Assembly: GCF_902497775.2 (NCBI RefSeq)
Contig: NZ_OZ024668.1
Location: 4,076,326-4,140,325 of the forward strand
Direction of reading: 5' to 3'
Length of the DNA stretch: 64,000 nucleotides
Source of the DNA: Pseudomonas fluorescens
Lineage (GTDB): Bacteria > Pseudomonadota > Gammaproteobacteria > Pseudomonadales > Pseudomonadaceae
Part shown: positions 19,627 to 34,670 of the stretch, in pieces
Layout: each line of letters begins with the position of its first letter
Numbering within the stretch: position 1 is the stretch's first letter
Position numbers and translations under genes: made by a program
Notes under the pieces: model-generated
What the model saw: the letters and a program-made list of their open reading frames with translations, nothing else
The model's database searches: none
Told to the model about the DNA's origin: nothing

Positions 19627-19714
19627 TGTGTTCAGACACCTGCAGCATGGGCTTCTGAACGATCAGTATGACCGCTCGGCGCCGCTTTGCTGCTGTCTTT
19701 TTACCATCTCTTGC

Positions 19715-21139
<1,425 letters not shown>

Positions 21140-21157
21140 TTACCGGAGAATCGAGGA

Positions 21158-23656
<2,499 letters not shown>

Positions 23657-23906
23657 TTAAAGCGGTCAGTGCCGCCGGGGAAAGCGAAGGAAGGCCGAAG
23701 CCCCCGATCACCTGCGTCAATCACAGTGCATCTTAAAAAACTGCCGCGTCTGGTCACACCGGGGGTTGGATACCCGGTTAGGAGCTCGCTAAACATTTTT
23801 AGAATCGCCCAGCAAAAAACTGCTTGGTAATCGGCAACTGCTGTGATTTCGGGGAAGCCACAGAAGCTGTATCAAGAAGGGAGCGTAGTCTACCCGAATG
23901 TGCCTT

Positions 23907-25202
23907 TCATCTCAAACCTTGCTCGCTCGTCGGCGCATGCCAATGCAATTGCCAGTCGCCCTGGCTCAAACCCGGCAGGTTGGCCACCGCCAGCAATTGC
24001 TCGCTGCAATACAGCAGCGGCAGGCGTGAACGGACGAATGACGGCAGCTGCGACTCGTTGAGCAGGCGCTTCAGATCGCGCTGGCCGCGGCCGTTGATTG
24101 TCAGGGTTTCGCCGCCCTGGCGGTAGGCAATATGCAAGGGCCCCTGCGGCAACGTGCCGCTGAGGCTGACGCTGCCGTTACCGCTCAACGCCAGCACTTT
24201 GCCCGCATCAGGCCAGGCCTGCGGGCCGCCCACAGGCATCAGCCAGTCAGCGGCCAACCACCAGATCCGGGCGCCTGCGCGGTGCAGCTCGCCGTCGGTC
24301 AGCCGCCACAGTGGCCATCCGTCGGATGCAGCATCGCGCAGAGCCTCCCAGCCGGCCCAGTGGCGGCTATCGGGCAGCCGTGTGCGCGGTGCCAGCCAGT
24401 ACTGCAGGGCATTGCGCTGACGGGCCGGGGATAGCCGGCGCAGCACCTCAAGGTCCAACGAGTCGAGGCCAAGCCAGGCGAACGGCGCCGGGGTCGAGGC
24501 CTCGGCCAGATCCTCCAGGGCCAGCTCATCGAGCAGGCCCTGGGCTTCACTCAGGTGTTCGGCGCTGCGTGCCAGGTTTTGCGCCGCTTGCGGCCAGCGC
24601 TGCACGAGCGTCGGGAAAACCTGGTGGCGCAGGTAATTGCGGGAGAACTGGGTGTCGTTGTTGGACGGATCTTCGATCCAGTTCAACTGCTGCGCCTGGG
24701 CGTAAGCCTGCAGGTCACTACGAGAAACACCCAGCAACGGCCGCACCAGCATGCCCTGCCCTAGCGGCCGCTGCGCCGGCATCGCACTCACGCCGCGCAG
24801 GCCGGCACCGCGCAACAGGCGAAACAACAGGGTTTCGGCCTGGTCTTCGCGGTGCTGGCCGGTCAGGAGGATTTCGCCGGGAGCCAAGGCAGCGCTAAAA
24901 GCTGCGTAGCGCGCATCACGGGCGCCCTGCTCGAGGCTGGCACCAAGGGCGACGCTGACCCGAATGATCTGCAGTTCGACGCCCAGAGCGTCGCACAGGC
25001 GCTGACAATGACCCGGCCAGGCATCAGCCGCAGCTTGCAAACCGTGATGGATGTGAATGGCGCGCAGTGCAGGCAGGGGTTGCTGGCGGGACAGGGTTGC
25101 CAGCAGGTGCAGGAGGACGGTGGAATCCAGGCCGCCAGAGAGGGCGATGCACCAGGAGGGGGCGGTGAGCCAGGGGGACAGCTTGGTGTGAAGATCAATC
25201 AT
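23907..25202 (-). CDS. tilS: tRNA(Ile)-lysidine synthase
   Basis: A 431-residue ATP-pyrophosphatase that puts lysine on C34 of tRNA-Ile (CAU), changing its decoding from AUG to AUA. The PP-loop motif SGGLDST is at 22-28; HREDQAETLLFRLLRGAGLRG (about 117-137) is the second family motif; the C-terminal domain follows. It lies between accA and pyrG, with a REP pair upstream. Confidence 0.96.
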   Translation of the reverse strand: MIDLHTKLSPWLTAPSWCIALSGGLDSTVLLHLLATLSRQQPLPALRAIHIHHGLQAAADAWPGHCQRLCDALGVELQIIRVSVALGASLEQGARDARYAAFSAALAPGEILLTGQHREDQAETLLFRLLRGAGLRGVSAMPAQRPLGQGMLVRPLLGVSRSDLQAYAQAQQLNWIEDPSNNDTQFSRNYLRHQVFPTLVQRWPQAAQNLARSAEHLSEAQGLLDELALEDLAEASTPAPFAWLGLDSLDLEVLRRLSPARQRNALQYWLAPRTRLPDSRHWAGWEALRDAASDGWPLWRLTDGELHRAGARIWWLAADWLMPVGGPQAWPDAGKVLALSGNGSVSLSGTLPQGPLHIAYRQGGETLTINGRGQRDLKRLLNESQLPSFVRSRLPLLYCSEQLLAVANLPGLSQGDWQLHWHAPTSEQGLR

Positions 25203-25234
25203 CAGCGTCGACCCGGTTGCGAGCGCTTTGCGCT

Positions 25235-25303
25235 CGATCGCGGGTCAAGCTCGCTCCCACAGTGCTCAAGGCAAACTGTGGGAGCGGACGTGACCCGCGA
25301 TTG
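25235..25303. repeat. REPIN-like inverted REP pair
   Basis: ATCGCGGGTCAAGCTCGCTC-CCACAG and its inverted counterpart CTGTGGGAGC...GACCCGCGAT face each other with a short spacer in the accA-tilS gap. Confidence 0.75.
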
Positions 25304-25308
25304 TCAGA

Positions 25309-26256
25309 TCAGAGCCCGTAGCTCATCAGACGGTCATAACGGCGCTTGAGCAGCGCGTCGTTGTCTAACGTCTTGAGCATGTCCAGTTGCTCGATCAGCT
25401 CGCTACGAACGTTGGCGGACATCTTCGCCGGATCACGGTGCGCGCCGCCCAGCGGCTCGGCGATGACCTTGTCGACGATGCCCAGGCCTTTCAGGCGCTC
25501 GGCGGTGATGCCCATGGCTTCGGCTGCGTCCGAGGCTTTCTCGGCGGTCTTCCACAGGATCGAGGCGCAACCTTCTGGCGAGATCACCGAGTAGGTCGAG
25601 TACTGCAGCATGTTCAGCTGGTCGCAGACACCGATAGCCAGCGCACCGCCAGAACCACCTTCACCGATAACGGTGGCGATGATCGGGGTTTTCAGACGCG
25701 CCATGACCCGCAGGTTCCAGGCAATGGCTTCGCTCTGGTTGCGCTCTTCGGCGTCGATGCCAGGGTAGGCGCCCGGGGTGTCGATGAAGGTCAGGATCGG
25801 CATCTTGAAACGCTCAGCCATTTCCATCAGGCGGCACGCCTTGCGGTAGCCTTCAGGGCGCGGCATGCCAAAGTTGCGGCGAACCTTTTCGCGCACTTCG
25901 CGGCCTTTCTGGTGACCGATGACCATCACCGGCTGGTCGTCCAGGCGGGCGATACCGCCAACGATGGCAGCATCGTCGGAGAAATGACGGTCACCGTGCA
26001 GCTCGTCGAACTCGGTGAAGATGTGTTCGATGTAGTCCAGGGTGTACGGACGGCGCGGATGACGGGCCAGGCGGGCGATCTGCCAGCTGGTCAGGTTGCC
26101 GAAAATGCTTTCGGTCAGGGTGCTGCTCTTGTCTTGCAGACGGGCGATCTCATCGCCGATGTTCAGCGAGTTGTCATTGCCAACCAGGCGCAGCTCTTCG
26201 ATCTTGGCTTGCAGGTCAGCAATCGGCTGTTCGAAATCCAGAAAATTCGGGTTCAT
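25309..26256 (-). CDS. accA: Acetyl-CoA carboxylase carboxyltransferase subunit alpha
   Basis: A 315-residue subunit which with AccD transfers the carboxyl group from biotin to acetyl-CoA, the first step of fatty acid synthesis. Characteristic stretches are [39 protein letters not shown] and [15 protein letters not shown]. The start [12 protein letters not shown] is the family start. It follows dnaE, as in many gammaproteobacteria. Confidence 0.98.
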   Translation of the reverse strand: MNPNFLDFEQPIADLQAKIEELRLVGNDNSLNIGDEIARLQDKSSTLTESIFGNLTSWQIARLARHPRRPYTLDYIEHIFTEFDELHGDRHFSDDAAIVGGIARLDDQPVMVIGHQKGREVREKVRRNFGMPRPEGYRKACRLMEMAERFKMPILTFIDTPGAYPGIDAEERNQSEAIAWNLRVMARLKTPIIATVIGEGGSGGALAIGVCDQLNMLQYSTYSVISPEGCASILWKTAEKASDAAEAMGITAERLKGLGIVDKVIAEPLGGAHRDPAKMSANVRSELIEQLDMLKTLDNDALLKRRYDRLMSYGL

Positions 26257-26354
26257 AGGCATCCGTCTTGGGTCTACGGCCAGGCGGCCGGCCGGTTGAT
26301 CCGTTTGGCGCCCTACCTTAAGGGATCAGGCGCATTCAGGTCGAGATTAAAAAT

Positions 26355-29300
26355 TCATCGATATTGCAAAAAGACGTTCTCACGTCCGAACTGGTCACGC
26401 AGGGCCTGAATCAGGCCATCGGCGGGGTCGATACGCCAGCTTTCACCGAACTGCAGCATGGCCTTGGCATCGCTGCCGGTGTATTCCATGGTGATCGGGC
26501 AGGCGCCGCGATGGCGCTTGAACAACTCGCCCAGCCAGTTCAGCCGGTCGCCCTTGAGGGCGTCGGTGTGCACCTTCAGGCGCAGGCTTTCGGCCAGGTT
26601 GGTGCGGGCATCTTCCATGCTCATCACCCGCTTGACCCGCAGGCGCAGGCCACCGGAGAAGTCATCGTTGCTGACCTCGCCTTCAACCACCACCATAGCA
26701 TCGGTCTGCAGCAGTGCCTGGTTGGCCATGAAGGCGTCGGCGAACAGCGACGCCTCGATGCGCCCGGAGCGGTCGTCGAGGGTGACAAAGCCCATCTTGT
26801 CGCCCTTTTTATTCTTCATGACGCGCAGGGCAATGATCATCCCGGCGACGGTCTGGGTGTCGCGCGCAGGCTTCAGGTCAATGATGCGCTGGCGTGCGAA
26901 GCGGCGGATCTCGCCTTCGTATTCGTCGATCGGGTGACCGGTCAGGTACAGGCCCAGGGTGTCTTTTTCACCCCGCAGGCGCTCCTTGAGGGTCAGCTCG
27001 CGGGCCTTGCGGTGGTTGGCATAGACGTCGGCATCCTCTTCGACGAACAGCCCGCCGAACAGGTCGACATGACCGCTATCGGCGGTGCGTGCCGTCTGCT
27101 CGGCAGACTTGATCGCCTCTTCCATGGCCGCCAGCAGCACCGCGCGGTTGCGGTCGATGTTGGCCTGATAGGCCTTGAGCTCGTCATGAAAATGCGGGCC
27201 GAGGCGATCCAGCGCGCCGCTGCGAATCAAGGCATCGAGGGTACGCTTGTTGATGCGTTTGAGATCGACTCGCTCGCAGAAGTCGAACAGGTCCTTGAAC
27301 GGGCCGCCAGCACGGGCTTCGACGATGGCCTCGACTGGCCCCTCGCCCACGCCCTTGATCGCGCCCAGGCCATAGACGATGCGGCCATCGTCATTGACCG
27401 TGAACTTGAAGTCGGAGGTGTTCACATCCGGCGCATCGAGGCGCAACTTCATGCTGCGCACTTCCTCGATCAAGGTCACGACCTTGTCGGTGTTGTGCAT
27501 ATCCGCCGACAGCACCGCGGCCATGAACGGCGCCGGGTGGTGGGTCTTGAGCCAGGCAGTCTGGTAGGACACCAGGCCATAGGCGGCGGAGTGGGATTTG
27601 TTGAAGCCGTAACCGGCGAACTTCTCTACCAGGTCGAAAATGTTACCGGCGAGGTCCGGATCGATGTTGTTACTGGCACAACCTTCAATGAAACCGCCCC
27701 GCTGCTTGGCCATTTCCTCGGGTTTTTTCTTACCCATGGCCCGGCGCAGCATGTCCGCGCCGCCGAGGGTATAGCCCGCCATGACCTGGGCAATCTGCAT
27801 CACCTGTTCCTGGTACAGGATGATGCCGTAGGTCGGGGCCAGAACGGGCTTGAGGCCTTCGTACTGGTAGTCCGAGTGCGGGTAAGCCAGTTCCGCGCGA
27901 CCGTGCTTGCGGTTGATGAAGTCGTCCACCATGCCCGATTGCAGCGGGCCGGGACGGAACAGCGCCACCAGTGCGATCAAGTCTTCCAGGCAGTCGGGCT
28001 TGAGCTTTTTGATCAGCTCTTTCATGCCCCGCGATTCAAGCTGGAACACCGCCGTGGTTTCGGCTTTCTGCAGCAGGTCGTAGGTCTTCTTGTCATCCAG
28101 CGGGATGAAATCGATGTTCAGGTCATCGAGGCCTTTCTTGGCCTGTTCGCGGTTGATGGTTTCCATCGCCCACTTGATAATGGTCAGGGTCCGCAGGCCG
28201 AGGAAGTCGAACTTCACCAGGCCGGCGGCCTCGACGTCATCCTTGTCGAACTGGGTAACCAGGCCGCCGCCTTCTTCATCACAGGCGATCGGCGAGAAGT
28301 CGGTAAGCTTGGTCGGCGCGATAACCACACCACCGGCGTGTTTACCGGTACCCCGGCAAACGCCCTCGAGCTTGAGGGCCATGTCCCAGATTTCCTTGGC
28401 GTCTTCGTCGCTCTTGAGGAAATCGCGCAGGATTTCTTCCTGCTCGTAGGCTTTTTCCAGGGTCATGCCGACTTCGAAGGGGATCATCTTCGACAGACGG
28501 TCAGCCAGGCCGTAGGACTTGCCCTGCACCCGCGCCACGTCGCGCACCACCGCCTTGGCGGCCATGGTACCGAAGGTGATGATCTGGCTCACGGCGTTGC
28601 GCCCGTAGGCGTCGGCCACGTATTCGATTACCCGGTCGCGACCATCCATGCAGAAGTCGACGTCGAAGTCGGGCATCGAGACCCGTTCCGGGTTGAGGAA
28701 GCGTTCGAACAGCAGGTCATAGGCCAGCGGATCGAGGTCGGTAATCTTCAGTACGTAAGCGACCAGCGAGCCGGCACCCGAACCCCGGCCCGGGCCGACC
28801 GGCACGCCGTTGTTCTTGGCCCACTTGATGAAGTCCATAACGATCAGGAAGTAACCGGGGAAGCCCATCTGGATGATGATATCCAGTTCGAACTTCAGCC
28901 GGTCGAGGTAGACCTGGCGCTTCTCTTCGTAATTCGGTGTGGTGTCTTTCGGCCAGAGTACCGCCAGACGCTCTTCCAGGCCCTCGTGGGAAACGTGGCG
29001 CAGGTAGTCGTCGATGCCCATGCCGTTGGGTGTCGGGAAGTCCGGCAGGAAGTGCTTGCCCAACTGAACCTGGATGTTGCAGCGCTTGGCGATCTCGACG
29101 GTGTTGGCAATCGCCTCGGGCAGGTCGCTGAACAGCTCGGCCATTTCTTCCGGGCTTTTCAGGTACTGCTGGTCACTGTAGTTACGCGACCGGCGCGGGT
29201 CGTCCAGCGCCCGACCTTCACCGATGCACACGCGGGTTTCGTGGGCGTCGTAGTCGGTCTGCTTGATAAAGCGCACGTCGTTGGTTGCCACCAGCGGTGC

Positions 29301-29876
29301 GTTCAGCTTGTCGGCCAGGGCCACGGCGGCGTGCAGGTATTCTTCGTCACCGGCGCGGTTGGTGCGCTGCACTTCGACGTAGAAGCGCTCAGGGAACATC
29401 TGCATCCAGTCGCGCAGCAAGGCCTCGGCTTCATCCGGGTTGCCATTGAGCAACGCCATGCCGATGTCGCCCTCTTTGGCCGCAGACAGCGCAATCACGC
29501 CCTCGCTGGCTTCAGCGATCCACTGACGCTCAATGATCACCAGGCCATTGCGCTGGCCATCGACCCAGCCGCGGGAAATCAACTCGGTAAGGTTGCGGTA
29601 GCCCTTGGCGTCCATGGCCAGCAGGCAGATGCGCGACAACGGCGCATCCGGGTCGCTGTTGGCCAGCCACAGGTCGGCGCCGCAGATTGGCTTGATACCG
29701 GCGCCCATGGCGTTCTTGTAGAACTTGACCAGCGAACACATGTTGCTCTGGTCGGTAACCGCGACCGCCGGCATGTTCATCGCCGCCAATGCCTTGGCCA
29801 GCGGCTTGATCCGCACCAGGCCATCGACCAGCGAGTATTCGGTGTGCAGGCGAAGATGAACGAAAGAAGCCGACAT
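26355..29876 (-). CDS. dnaE: DNA polymerase III alpha subunit
   Basis: A 1173-residue replicative polymerase catalytic subunit. An N-terminal PHP domain begins at FVHLRLHTEYSLVDG; the palm carries the catalytic aspartates in MPDFDVDFCMDGRDRVIEYV (about 401-420); helix-hairpin-helix and OB-fold parts follow. The start MSASFVHLRL was chosen; a longer in-frame start at 29933 is in the intergenic region. Length fits the proteobacterial DnaE1 type. Confidence 0.98.
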   Translation of the reverse strand: MSASFVHLRLHTEYSLVDGLVRIKPLAKALAAMNMPAVAVTDQSNMCSLVKFYKNAMGAGIKPICGADLWLANSDPDAPLSRICLLAMDAKGYRNLTELISRGWVDGQRNGLVIIERQWIAEASEGVIALSAAKEGDIGMALLNGNPDEAEALLRDWMQMFPERFYVEVQRTNRAGDEEYLHAAVALADKLNAPLVATNDVRFIKQTDYDAHETRVCIGEGRALDDPRRSRNYSDQQYLKSPEEMAELFSDLPEAIANTVEIAKRCNIQVQLGKHFLPDFPTPNGMGIDDYLRHVSHEGLEERLAVLWPKDTTPNYEEKRQVYLDRLKFELDIIIQMGFPGYFLIVMDFIKWAKNNGVPVGPGRGSGAGSLVAYVLKITDLDPLAYDLLFERFLNPERVSMPDFDVDFCMDGRDRVIEYVADAYGRNAVSQIITFGTMAAKAVVRDVARVQGKSYGLADRLSKMIPFEVGMTLEKAYEQEEILRDFLKSDEDAKEIWDMALKLEGVCRGTGKHAGGVVIAPTKLTDFSPIACDEEGGGLVTQFDKDDVEAAGLVKFDFLGLRTLTIIKWAMETINREQAKKGLDDLNIDFIPLDDKKTYDLLQKAETTAVFQLESRGMKELIKKLKPDCLEDLIALVALFRPGPLQSGMVDDFINRKHGRAELAYPHSDYQYEGLKPVLAPTYGIILYQEQVMQIAQVMAGYTLGGADMLRRAMGKKKPEEMAKQRGGFIEGCASNNIDPDLAGNIFDLVEKFAGYGFNKSHSAAYGLVSYQTAWLKTHHPAPFMAAVLSADMHNTDKVVTLIEEVRSMKLRLDAPDVNTSDFKFTVNDDGRIVYGLGAIKGVGEGPVEAIVEARAGGPFKDLFDFCERVDLKRINKRTLDALIRSGALDRLGPHFHDELKAYQANIDRNRAVLLAAMEEAIKSAEQTARTADSGHVDLFGGLFVEEDADVYANHRKARELTLKERLRGEKDTLGLYLTGHPIDEYEGEIRRFARQRIIDLKPARDTQTVAGMIIALRVMKNKKGDKMGFVTLDDRSGRIEASLFADAFMANQALLQTDAMVVVEGEVSNDDFSGGLRLRVKRVMSMEDARTNLAESLRLKVHTDALKGDRLNWLGELFKRHRGACPITMEYTGSDAKAMLQFGESWRIDPADGLIQALRDQFGRENVFLQYR

Positions 29877-29903
29877 GATGATCCTATAGCAGCACAAAAC
29901 AAC

Positions 29904-29928
29904 AAGGCCCGGATTGTACCGGGCCTTG
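29904..29928 (-). terminator. Terminator-like hairpin after rnhB
   Basis: AAGGCCCGG/CCGGGCCTT with loop ATTGTA, followed on the minus strand by a T-rich stretch; it lies between rnhB and dnaE. Confidence 0.6.
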
Positions 29929-29981
29929 ATCAAAACAACAGCCAGTGCAGGGCGATCCTGACTATTGACGCCCTTGCCTAG

Positions 29982-30611
29982 TCAGACCTCGGCAAACCCG
30001 CCGCTGATGGCATCGCGGGCTTCGAAGGCGGCGCGTACCGGTGCGAACGAGCGCCGGTGGATCGGCGTCGGCCCCAGGCGCGCCAGGGCTTCGAGGTGCA
30101 CCGGGGTCGGGTAGCCCTTGTGCCCGCCAATGCCGTAGCCAGGATAGATCAGCTCGAACGCTGCCATTTCGCGGTCACGGGTGACCTTGGCCAGGATCGA
30201 CGCGGCGGCAATAGCCGGCACCTGGCTATCGCCCTTGACCACCGGCGCCGCCGGCACCGATAGCTGCGGGCAGCGGTTACCGTCGATCAGCGCCAGTTTT
30301 GGCGTGACGCTCAATCCCTCGACCGCTCGCTTCATGGCCAGCATGGTGGCGTGAAGGATATTGAGCTGGTCGATTTCCTCGACCTCGGCACGGGCGATGC
30401 AGAAGCTCAGGGCTTTTTCACAAATTTCGTCAAAAAGCTTTTCACGCTTGGCTTCGGTGAGCTTCTTCGAGTCGTTGAGCCCCAGAATCGGCCGCTTAGG
30501 GTCGAGAATCACCGCAGCGGTCACCACTGCGCCGCACAGCGGGCCACGGCCCACCTCGTCGACACCGGCGACCAGGTCCTCGACCAGGTTGAAGTCCAAT
30601 CCCATTTGCAT
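29982..30611 (-). CDS. rnhB: Ribonuclease HII
   Basis: A 209-residue RNase H type 2 that removes RNA, including single ribonucleotides, from DNA hybrids. Metal-binding residues are seen in [13 protein letters not shown] (Asp18, Glu19) and later LALIDGN and VTRDREM. It starts directly against the lpxB stop with no gap; the lpxB-rnhB-dnaE order is conserved. Confidence 0.97.
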   Translation of the reverse strand: MQMGLDFNLVEDLVAGVDEVGRGPLCGAVVTAAVILDPKRPILGLNDSKKLTEAKREKLFDEICEKALSFCIARAEVEEIDQLNILHATMLAMKRAVEGLSVTPKLALIDGNRCPQLSVPAAPVVKGDSQVPAIAAASILAKVTRDREMAAFELIYPGYGIGGHKGYPTPVHLEALARLGPTPIHRRSFAPVRAAFEARDAISGGFAEV

Positions 30612-31739
30612 CTATTGGTTTTCCAGCAAAGCCAGCACCGCGTCAGCTGCCTGGTTGGAGGCATCGCGGCGCAAGGTACGGTGAATCTGGTCAAAGCCTT
30701 CGGTCTGCTGCACACCACCATGTACCAACGGCGCCAGGGTCTGGGCCAGGGCGTCGGCAGTGGCGGCTTCCTGCAGCAACTCGGGCACCAGCATGCGCTG
30801 GGCCAGCAGGTTGGGCAGCGATACGTACGGGCTTTTTACCAGGCGTTTCAAAATCCAGTAAGTCAGCGGCGCTAAGCGGTAGGCCACGACCATCGGCCGC
30901 TTGAACAGCAAGGCTTCAAGGGTAGCTGTACCGGACGCGATCAATACCGCGTCGCAGGCAGCCAGGGCCTGATGCGAGCGACCGTCAAGCAGGGTCACCG
31001 GCAGGTCGCGGCCCTGGAGCATCTGTTCAAGCTGGGCACGGCGCTCGGCATTGGCACACGGGGAAACGAAACGCACCTCCGGCACCAATTCGCGCAGACG
31101 CTGGGCGGTGTCGAGGAACAGCGTACCCAGGCGGCCGACCTCACCACCCCGGCTGCCAGGCATCAGGGCAACCAGCGGCCCTTCACCCAGCCCGAGCTGT
31201 TCGCGGGCAGCGCCGCGGTCAGCGTCCAGTGGAATGCTGTCGGCCAGCGGATGGCCGACAAAGCGCACCGGTACGCCCTTCTCTTCATAGAACTTGGCTT
31301 CGAACGGAAACAACGTGAGCATCAGGTCGCAGCCTTCGCGAATCTTCAGCACCCGCTTCTGTCGCCAGGCCCAGACCGACGGGCTGACGTAATGCACGGT
31401 TTTGATCCCGGCCTTGCGCAGGTTCAGCTCGATATTGAGGGTGAAGTCCGGGGCATCGATGCCGATGAACACGTCCGGGCGCTCGGCGATCAGGGTCTGG
31501 ATCAGTTCCTTGCGACGCTTGAGCAGCTCGCGCAGGCGCCCTAGCACCTCGACCAGGCCCATCACCGCCAGGCGCTCCATGGGGAAGTACGAGGTCAGGC
31601 CTTCGGCCTGCATCAACGGTCCACCGACACCAATGAAGCGTACCTGCGGATGGCGCGCCTTGAGCGCGCGCATCAACCCGGCGCCGAGAATATCACCACT
31701 GGCCTCACCGGCCACCAGCGCTACACAAAGCTCGGCCAT
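30612..31739 (-). CDS. lpxB: Lipid-A-disaccharide synthase
   Basis: A 375-residue GT19 glycosyltransferase that joins UDP-diacylglucosamine and lipid X into the lipid A disaccharide. The start [20 protein letters not shown] and later [14 protein letters not shown] and [10 protein letters not shown] are family marks. The ATG at 31739 is one base past the lpxA stop; longer in-frame starts would lie within lpxA. Confidence 0.97.
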   Translation of the reverse strand: MAELCVALVAGEASGDILGAGLMRALKARHPQVRFIGVGGPLMQAEGLTSYFPMERLAVMGLVEVLGRLRELLKRRKELIQTLIAERPDVFIGIDAPDFTLNIELNLRKAGIKTVHYVSPSVWAWRQKRVLKIREGCDLMLTLFPFEAKFYEEKGVPVRFVGHPLADSIPLDADRGAAREQLGLGEGPLVALMPGSRGGEVGRLGTLFLDTAQRLRELVPEVRFVSPCANAERRAQLEQMLQGRDLPVTLLDGRSHQALAACDAVLIASGTATLEALLFKRPMVVAYRLAPLTYWILKRLVKSPYVSLPNLLAQRMLVPELLQEAATADALAQTLAPLVHGGVQQTEGFDQIHRTLRRDASNQAADAVLALLENQ

Positions 31740-31740
31740 A

Positions 31741-32517
31741 TCAGCGAGTGATGCCGCGGCTGGAGTTCTGGATCGACTTGAGGAACACGTCGACTTCAGG
31801 GAACTGGGTCGCAGGCTCTGCCAACTCGGCAATCGCCTGCTCGACGGTCAGGCCCTGGCGGTAGACCACCTTGTAGGCCCGACGCAGGGCGTGAATCGCA
31901 TCCTCGCTGAAACCGCGACGGCGCATGCCCTCGAAGTTCATGCTGCGCGCTTCGGCCGGGTTGCCGAACACCGTCACGAAGGCCGGTACGTCCTTGCCGA
32001 TCGCCGTGCCCATGCCGGAAAAGCTGTGGGCGCCGATATGGCAGAACTGATGCACCAGGGTGAACCCGGAGAGGATCGCCCAGTCATCAACATGAACATG
32101 GCCAGCCAGCGCCGTGTTGTTGACCAGAATGCAATGGTTACCGATGACACTGTCGTGGCCGATGTGGGCATAGGCCATGATCAGGTTGTGATCACCCAGG
32201 GTGGTTTCCGAGCGGTCCTGCACAGTGCCACGGTGAATGGTCACGCCTTCGCGGATCACATTGTGATCGCCGATCACCAGGCGCGTAGCCTCACCCTTGT
32301 ACTTGAGGTCAGGGGTATCTTCGCCTACCGAGGAAAACTGGTAGATGCGATTGTGCCGACCGATGCGGGTCGGCCCCTTGAGAATCACGTGCGGACCGAT
32401 AACGGTCCCCTCGCCGATCTCGACCCCGGCACCGATGATCGACCAAGGGCCTACCTCGACACCGTCGGCAAGCTTGGCCGACGGATCGATGATTGCCCGA
32501 GGGTCAATCAAACTCAT
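31741..32517 (-). CDS. lpxA: UDP-N-acetylglucosamine O-acyltransferase
   Basis: A 258-residue left-handed beta-helix acyltransferase, first step of lipid A synthesis. Hexapeptide repeats run from about residue 2 to 180; the catalytic histidine is in the [15 protein letters not shown] stretch (about 118-132). The start overlaps the fabZ stop (ATGA). Confidence 0.97.
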   Translation of the reverse strand: MSLIDPRAIIDPSAKLADGVEVGPWSIIGAGVEIGEGTVIGPHVILKGPTRIGRHNRIYQFSSVGEDTPDLKYKGEATRLVIGDHNVIREGVTIHRGTVQDRSETTLGDHNLIMAYAHIGHDSVIGNHCILVNNTALAGHVHVDDWAILSGFTLVHQFCHIGAHSFSGMGTAIGKDVPAFVTVFGNPAEARSMNFEGMRRRGFSEDAIHALRRAYKVVYRQGLTVEQAIAELAEPATQFPEVDVFLKSIQNSSRGITR

Positions 32518-32954
32518 AGCTTGCGTTCCGCGCAGATGATCTCGGCCGAGCATACCGGCTTGCCATCAACCGACGCCTGGCACTCGAACTTCCAGATCTG
32601 GCGCTTGCAGCTGATGAACTTGGCTTCGAGGATCAGTTGATCACCCGGCAGCACTGGCTGGCGGAAGCGCAGTTTGTCGGAACCGACGAAGTAGTACAGG
32701 GTACCGTCCGCAGGTTTCACGTCGAGCATCTTGAAGCCAAGGATACCGGCTGCCTGGGCCATGGCCTCGATGATCAGCACGCCCGGCATGATCGGGTGCG
32801 CCGGGAAGTGACCATTGAAGAAAGGTTCGTTGATGCTGACATTCTTGTAGGCACGAATGCGCTGGGCCTCGACGTCCAGTTCCACCACCCGGTCCACCAA
32901 CAGGAACGGGTAACGGTGAGGCAGGTATTCGCGAATCTCGTTGATGTCCATCAT
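32514..32954 (-). CDS. fabZ: 3-hydroxyacyl-ACP dehydratase FabZ
   Basis: A 146-residue hot-dog-fold dehydratase of fatty acid synthesis. [14 protein letters not shown] (about 10-23) and [20 protein letters not shown], with the catalytic His and Glu, are clear. [13 protein letters not shown] is the family start; a longer frame extends to 33017 without support. Its substrate, 3-hydroxyacyl-ACP, is shared with lpxA and lpxD. Confidence 0.97.
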   Translation of the reverse strand: MMDINEIREYLPHRYPFLLVDRVVELDVEAQRIRAYKNVSINEPFFNGHFPAHPIMPGVLIIEAMAQAAGILGFKMLDVKPADGTLYYFVGSDKLRFRQPVLPGDQLILEAKFISCKRQIWKFECQASVDGKPVCSAEIICAERKL

Positions 32955-33064
32955 TTCGGGGGGAAGCCTGTAGTAAAGATAGGGAGCGCCGGTTTTCACA
33001 CGGCGCTCCTTTAGCAAATCAAAGAGTCAGTCTAGGGCTGTTCACTCTTGATCAGGAAATGGTA

Positions 33065-34120
33065 TCAGCCTTCTGATGAAGCTTTATCGCCAGAGGTCAC
33101 GGCGGCGAGACGCTTTTCCAGTTGTTGAAGGCGTTTTGACATCTCGTCCAGCTGGCGAATCCGTGCGGCGCTTTTGCGCCACTCGGCCAGCGGCTGCATC
33201 GCCGTACCGGAAGAATAGGCGCCTGGCTCGGTAATCGAGCGCGTCACCATGGTCATCCCGGATACGAAAACGTTGTCGCAGACATCGATGTGCCCAACCA
33301 TGCCGACACCGCCGGCAATGGTGCAATGCTTGCCGATCCTGGTGCTGCCGGAAATCCCGACACACGCCGCCATGGCCGTATGATCGCCGATCTGTACGTT
33401 ATGGGCGATCTGGATCTGGTTGTCGAGCTTGACCCCGTCACCAATACGGGTATCGGCCAGGGCACCGCGGTCGACCGCCGTATTGACGCCGATTTCGACA
33501 TCGTCACCGATGCTCACGCCACCGATCTGGGCGATCTTCTGCCACACACCCTTCTCGTTGGCAAAGCCGAAGCCTTCGCCACCGATCACTGCGCCCGACT
33601 GGATCACCACACGCTTGCCGATACGCACATCGTGGTACAGGGTCACCCGCGGGGCCAGCCAGCCGCCTTCGCCGATCACGCAACGCGCGCCGATGAAGCA
33701 CTGCGCACCGATGGTCACACCCGGGCCGATCTGCGCACCGCTCTCGATCACTGCACAGGCACCAACGCTGGCGCTGGCATCGACCTGGGCATCGGCGGCA
33801 ACCACGGCGCTGGGATGGATTCCCGCTACAGCCCTGGGCTTTGGATCGAACAGGTGGGAGATGCGCGCATACGCGAGGTACGGGTCGGGAACGATCAGGG
33901 CGTTGCCGGTAAAGCCTTCGGCGTCGGCCGGCTTGAGTAGGATCGCCGCCGCGTGGGTTTCACCCAGGTACTTGCGGTACTGAGGGTTGGCGAGAAAGCT
34001 CAACTGCCCAGGCCCGGCTTCCTGAAGGGTTGCCAGGCCAGTGATTTCCAGCTCCTCGGGGCCACTCAGGGTGGCTCCGAGGAACTCGGCCAGCTGACCG
34101 AGTTTCATGGTCACGGTCAT
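33065..34120 (-). CDS. lpxD: UDP-3-O-(3-hydroxyacyl)glucosamine N-acyltransferase
   Basis: A 351-residue lipid A enzyme with an N-terminal uridine-binding domain (about 1-100), a hexapeptide-repeat beta-helix (about 105-315, with [17 protein letters not shown] holding the catalytic His) and a C-terminal helix ([19 protein letters not shown]). It begins 2 bases after the skp stop. MTVTMKL was chosen; [11 protein letters not shown], 4 codons later, is the alternative. Confidence 0.97.
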   Translation of the reverse strand: MTVTMKLGQLAEFLGATLSGPEELEITGLATLQEAGPGQLSFLANPQYRKYLGETHAAAILLKPADAEGFTGNALIVPDPYLAYARISHLFDPKPRAVAGIHPSAVVAADAQVDASASVGACAVIESGAQIGPGVTIGAQCFIGARCVIGEGGWLAPRVTLYHDVRIGKRVVIQSGAVIGGEGFGFANEKGVWQKIAQIGGVSIGDDVEIGVNTAVDRGALADTRIGDGVKLDNQIQIAHNVQIGDHTAMAACVGISGSTRIGKHCTIAGGVGMVGHIDVCDNVFVSGMTMVTRSITEPGAYSSGTAMQPLAEWRKSAARIRQLDEMSKRLQQLEKRLAAVTSGDKASSEG

Positions 34121-34122
34121 GA

Positions 34123-34626
34123 TCAACGGGACTGGTTCATGCGCTCGATAACCTGGCGGGTGATGTCGTACTGAGGTTTGACATCAATGACCGCGCCACG
34201 CTCGAGAACCAGATCGAAACCGCCTTTCTTGATCACTTCTTCAACTGCGCCATCAAGCTTGGGCTTGAGCTGCTTGAGCATTTCGCGGTCAGCCACGGCC
34301 TTGGACTCGTTCAGCTCCTTGGACTGGAACTGGAAGTCACGGGCTTTCTGCTTGTATTCAAGCTCCAGGCGCTCGCGCTCTGGCTGGGCCATCTTGTCGC
34401 CACCGGCACGGATGCGATCGGCAATGCCCTTGGCGCTGCTTTCCAGGTTCTTCAGCTTGGTCAGCTGCGGGCCGAACTTCTTCTCGGCATCGACGGCGTA
34501 TTTCTTCGCCGCGTCCGACTCGAGCAGAGCCATTTGATAGTTCAGCACGGCAACTTTCATTTCGGCGAAAGCCGGGGTTGCGATCAGGGTCGCAGCCAGT
34601 ACTGCCAGTTGAGTCAACTTACGCAC
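34123..34626 (-). CDS. skp: Periplasmic chaperone Skp/OmpH
   Basis: A 167-residue periplasmic chaperone that holds unfolded outer-membrane proteins on the way to BamA. Signal peptide 1-21 ends in TPAFA before [10 protein letters not shown]; the rest is strongly helical and charged ([20 protein letters not shown]), the tentacle arms of the trimer. It lies directly after bamA. Confidence 0.95.
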   Translation of the reverse strand: MRKLTQLAVLAATLIATPAFAEMKVAVLNYQMALLESDAAKKYAVDAEKKFGPQLTKLKNLESSAKGIADRIRAGGDKMAQPERERLELEYKQKARDFQFQSKELNESKAVADREMLKQLKPKLDGAVEEVIKKGGFDLVLERGAVIDVKPQYDITRQVIERMNQSR

Positions 34627-34670
34627 GATGCACTCCTACAGAATCCGTTGTCGTTAGCAAGGGGCAGACC

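Noticed and set aside
26364..29981. 1205-residue plus-strand ORF opposite dnaE
   Set aside because: It is the antisense frame of a clear dnaE; high GC keeps the opposite frame open, and its translation has no family character.
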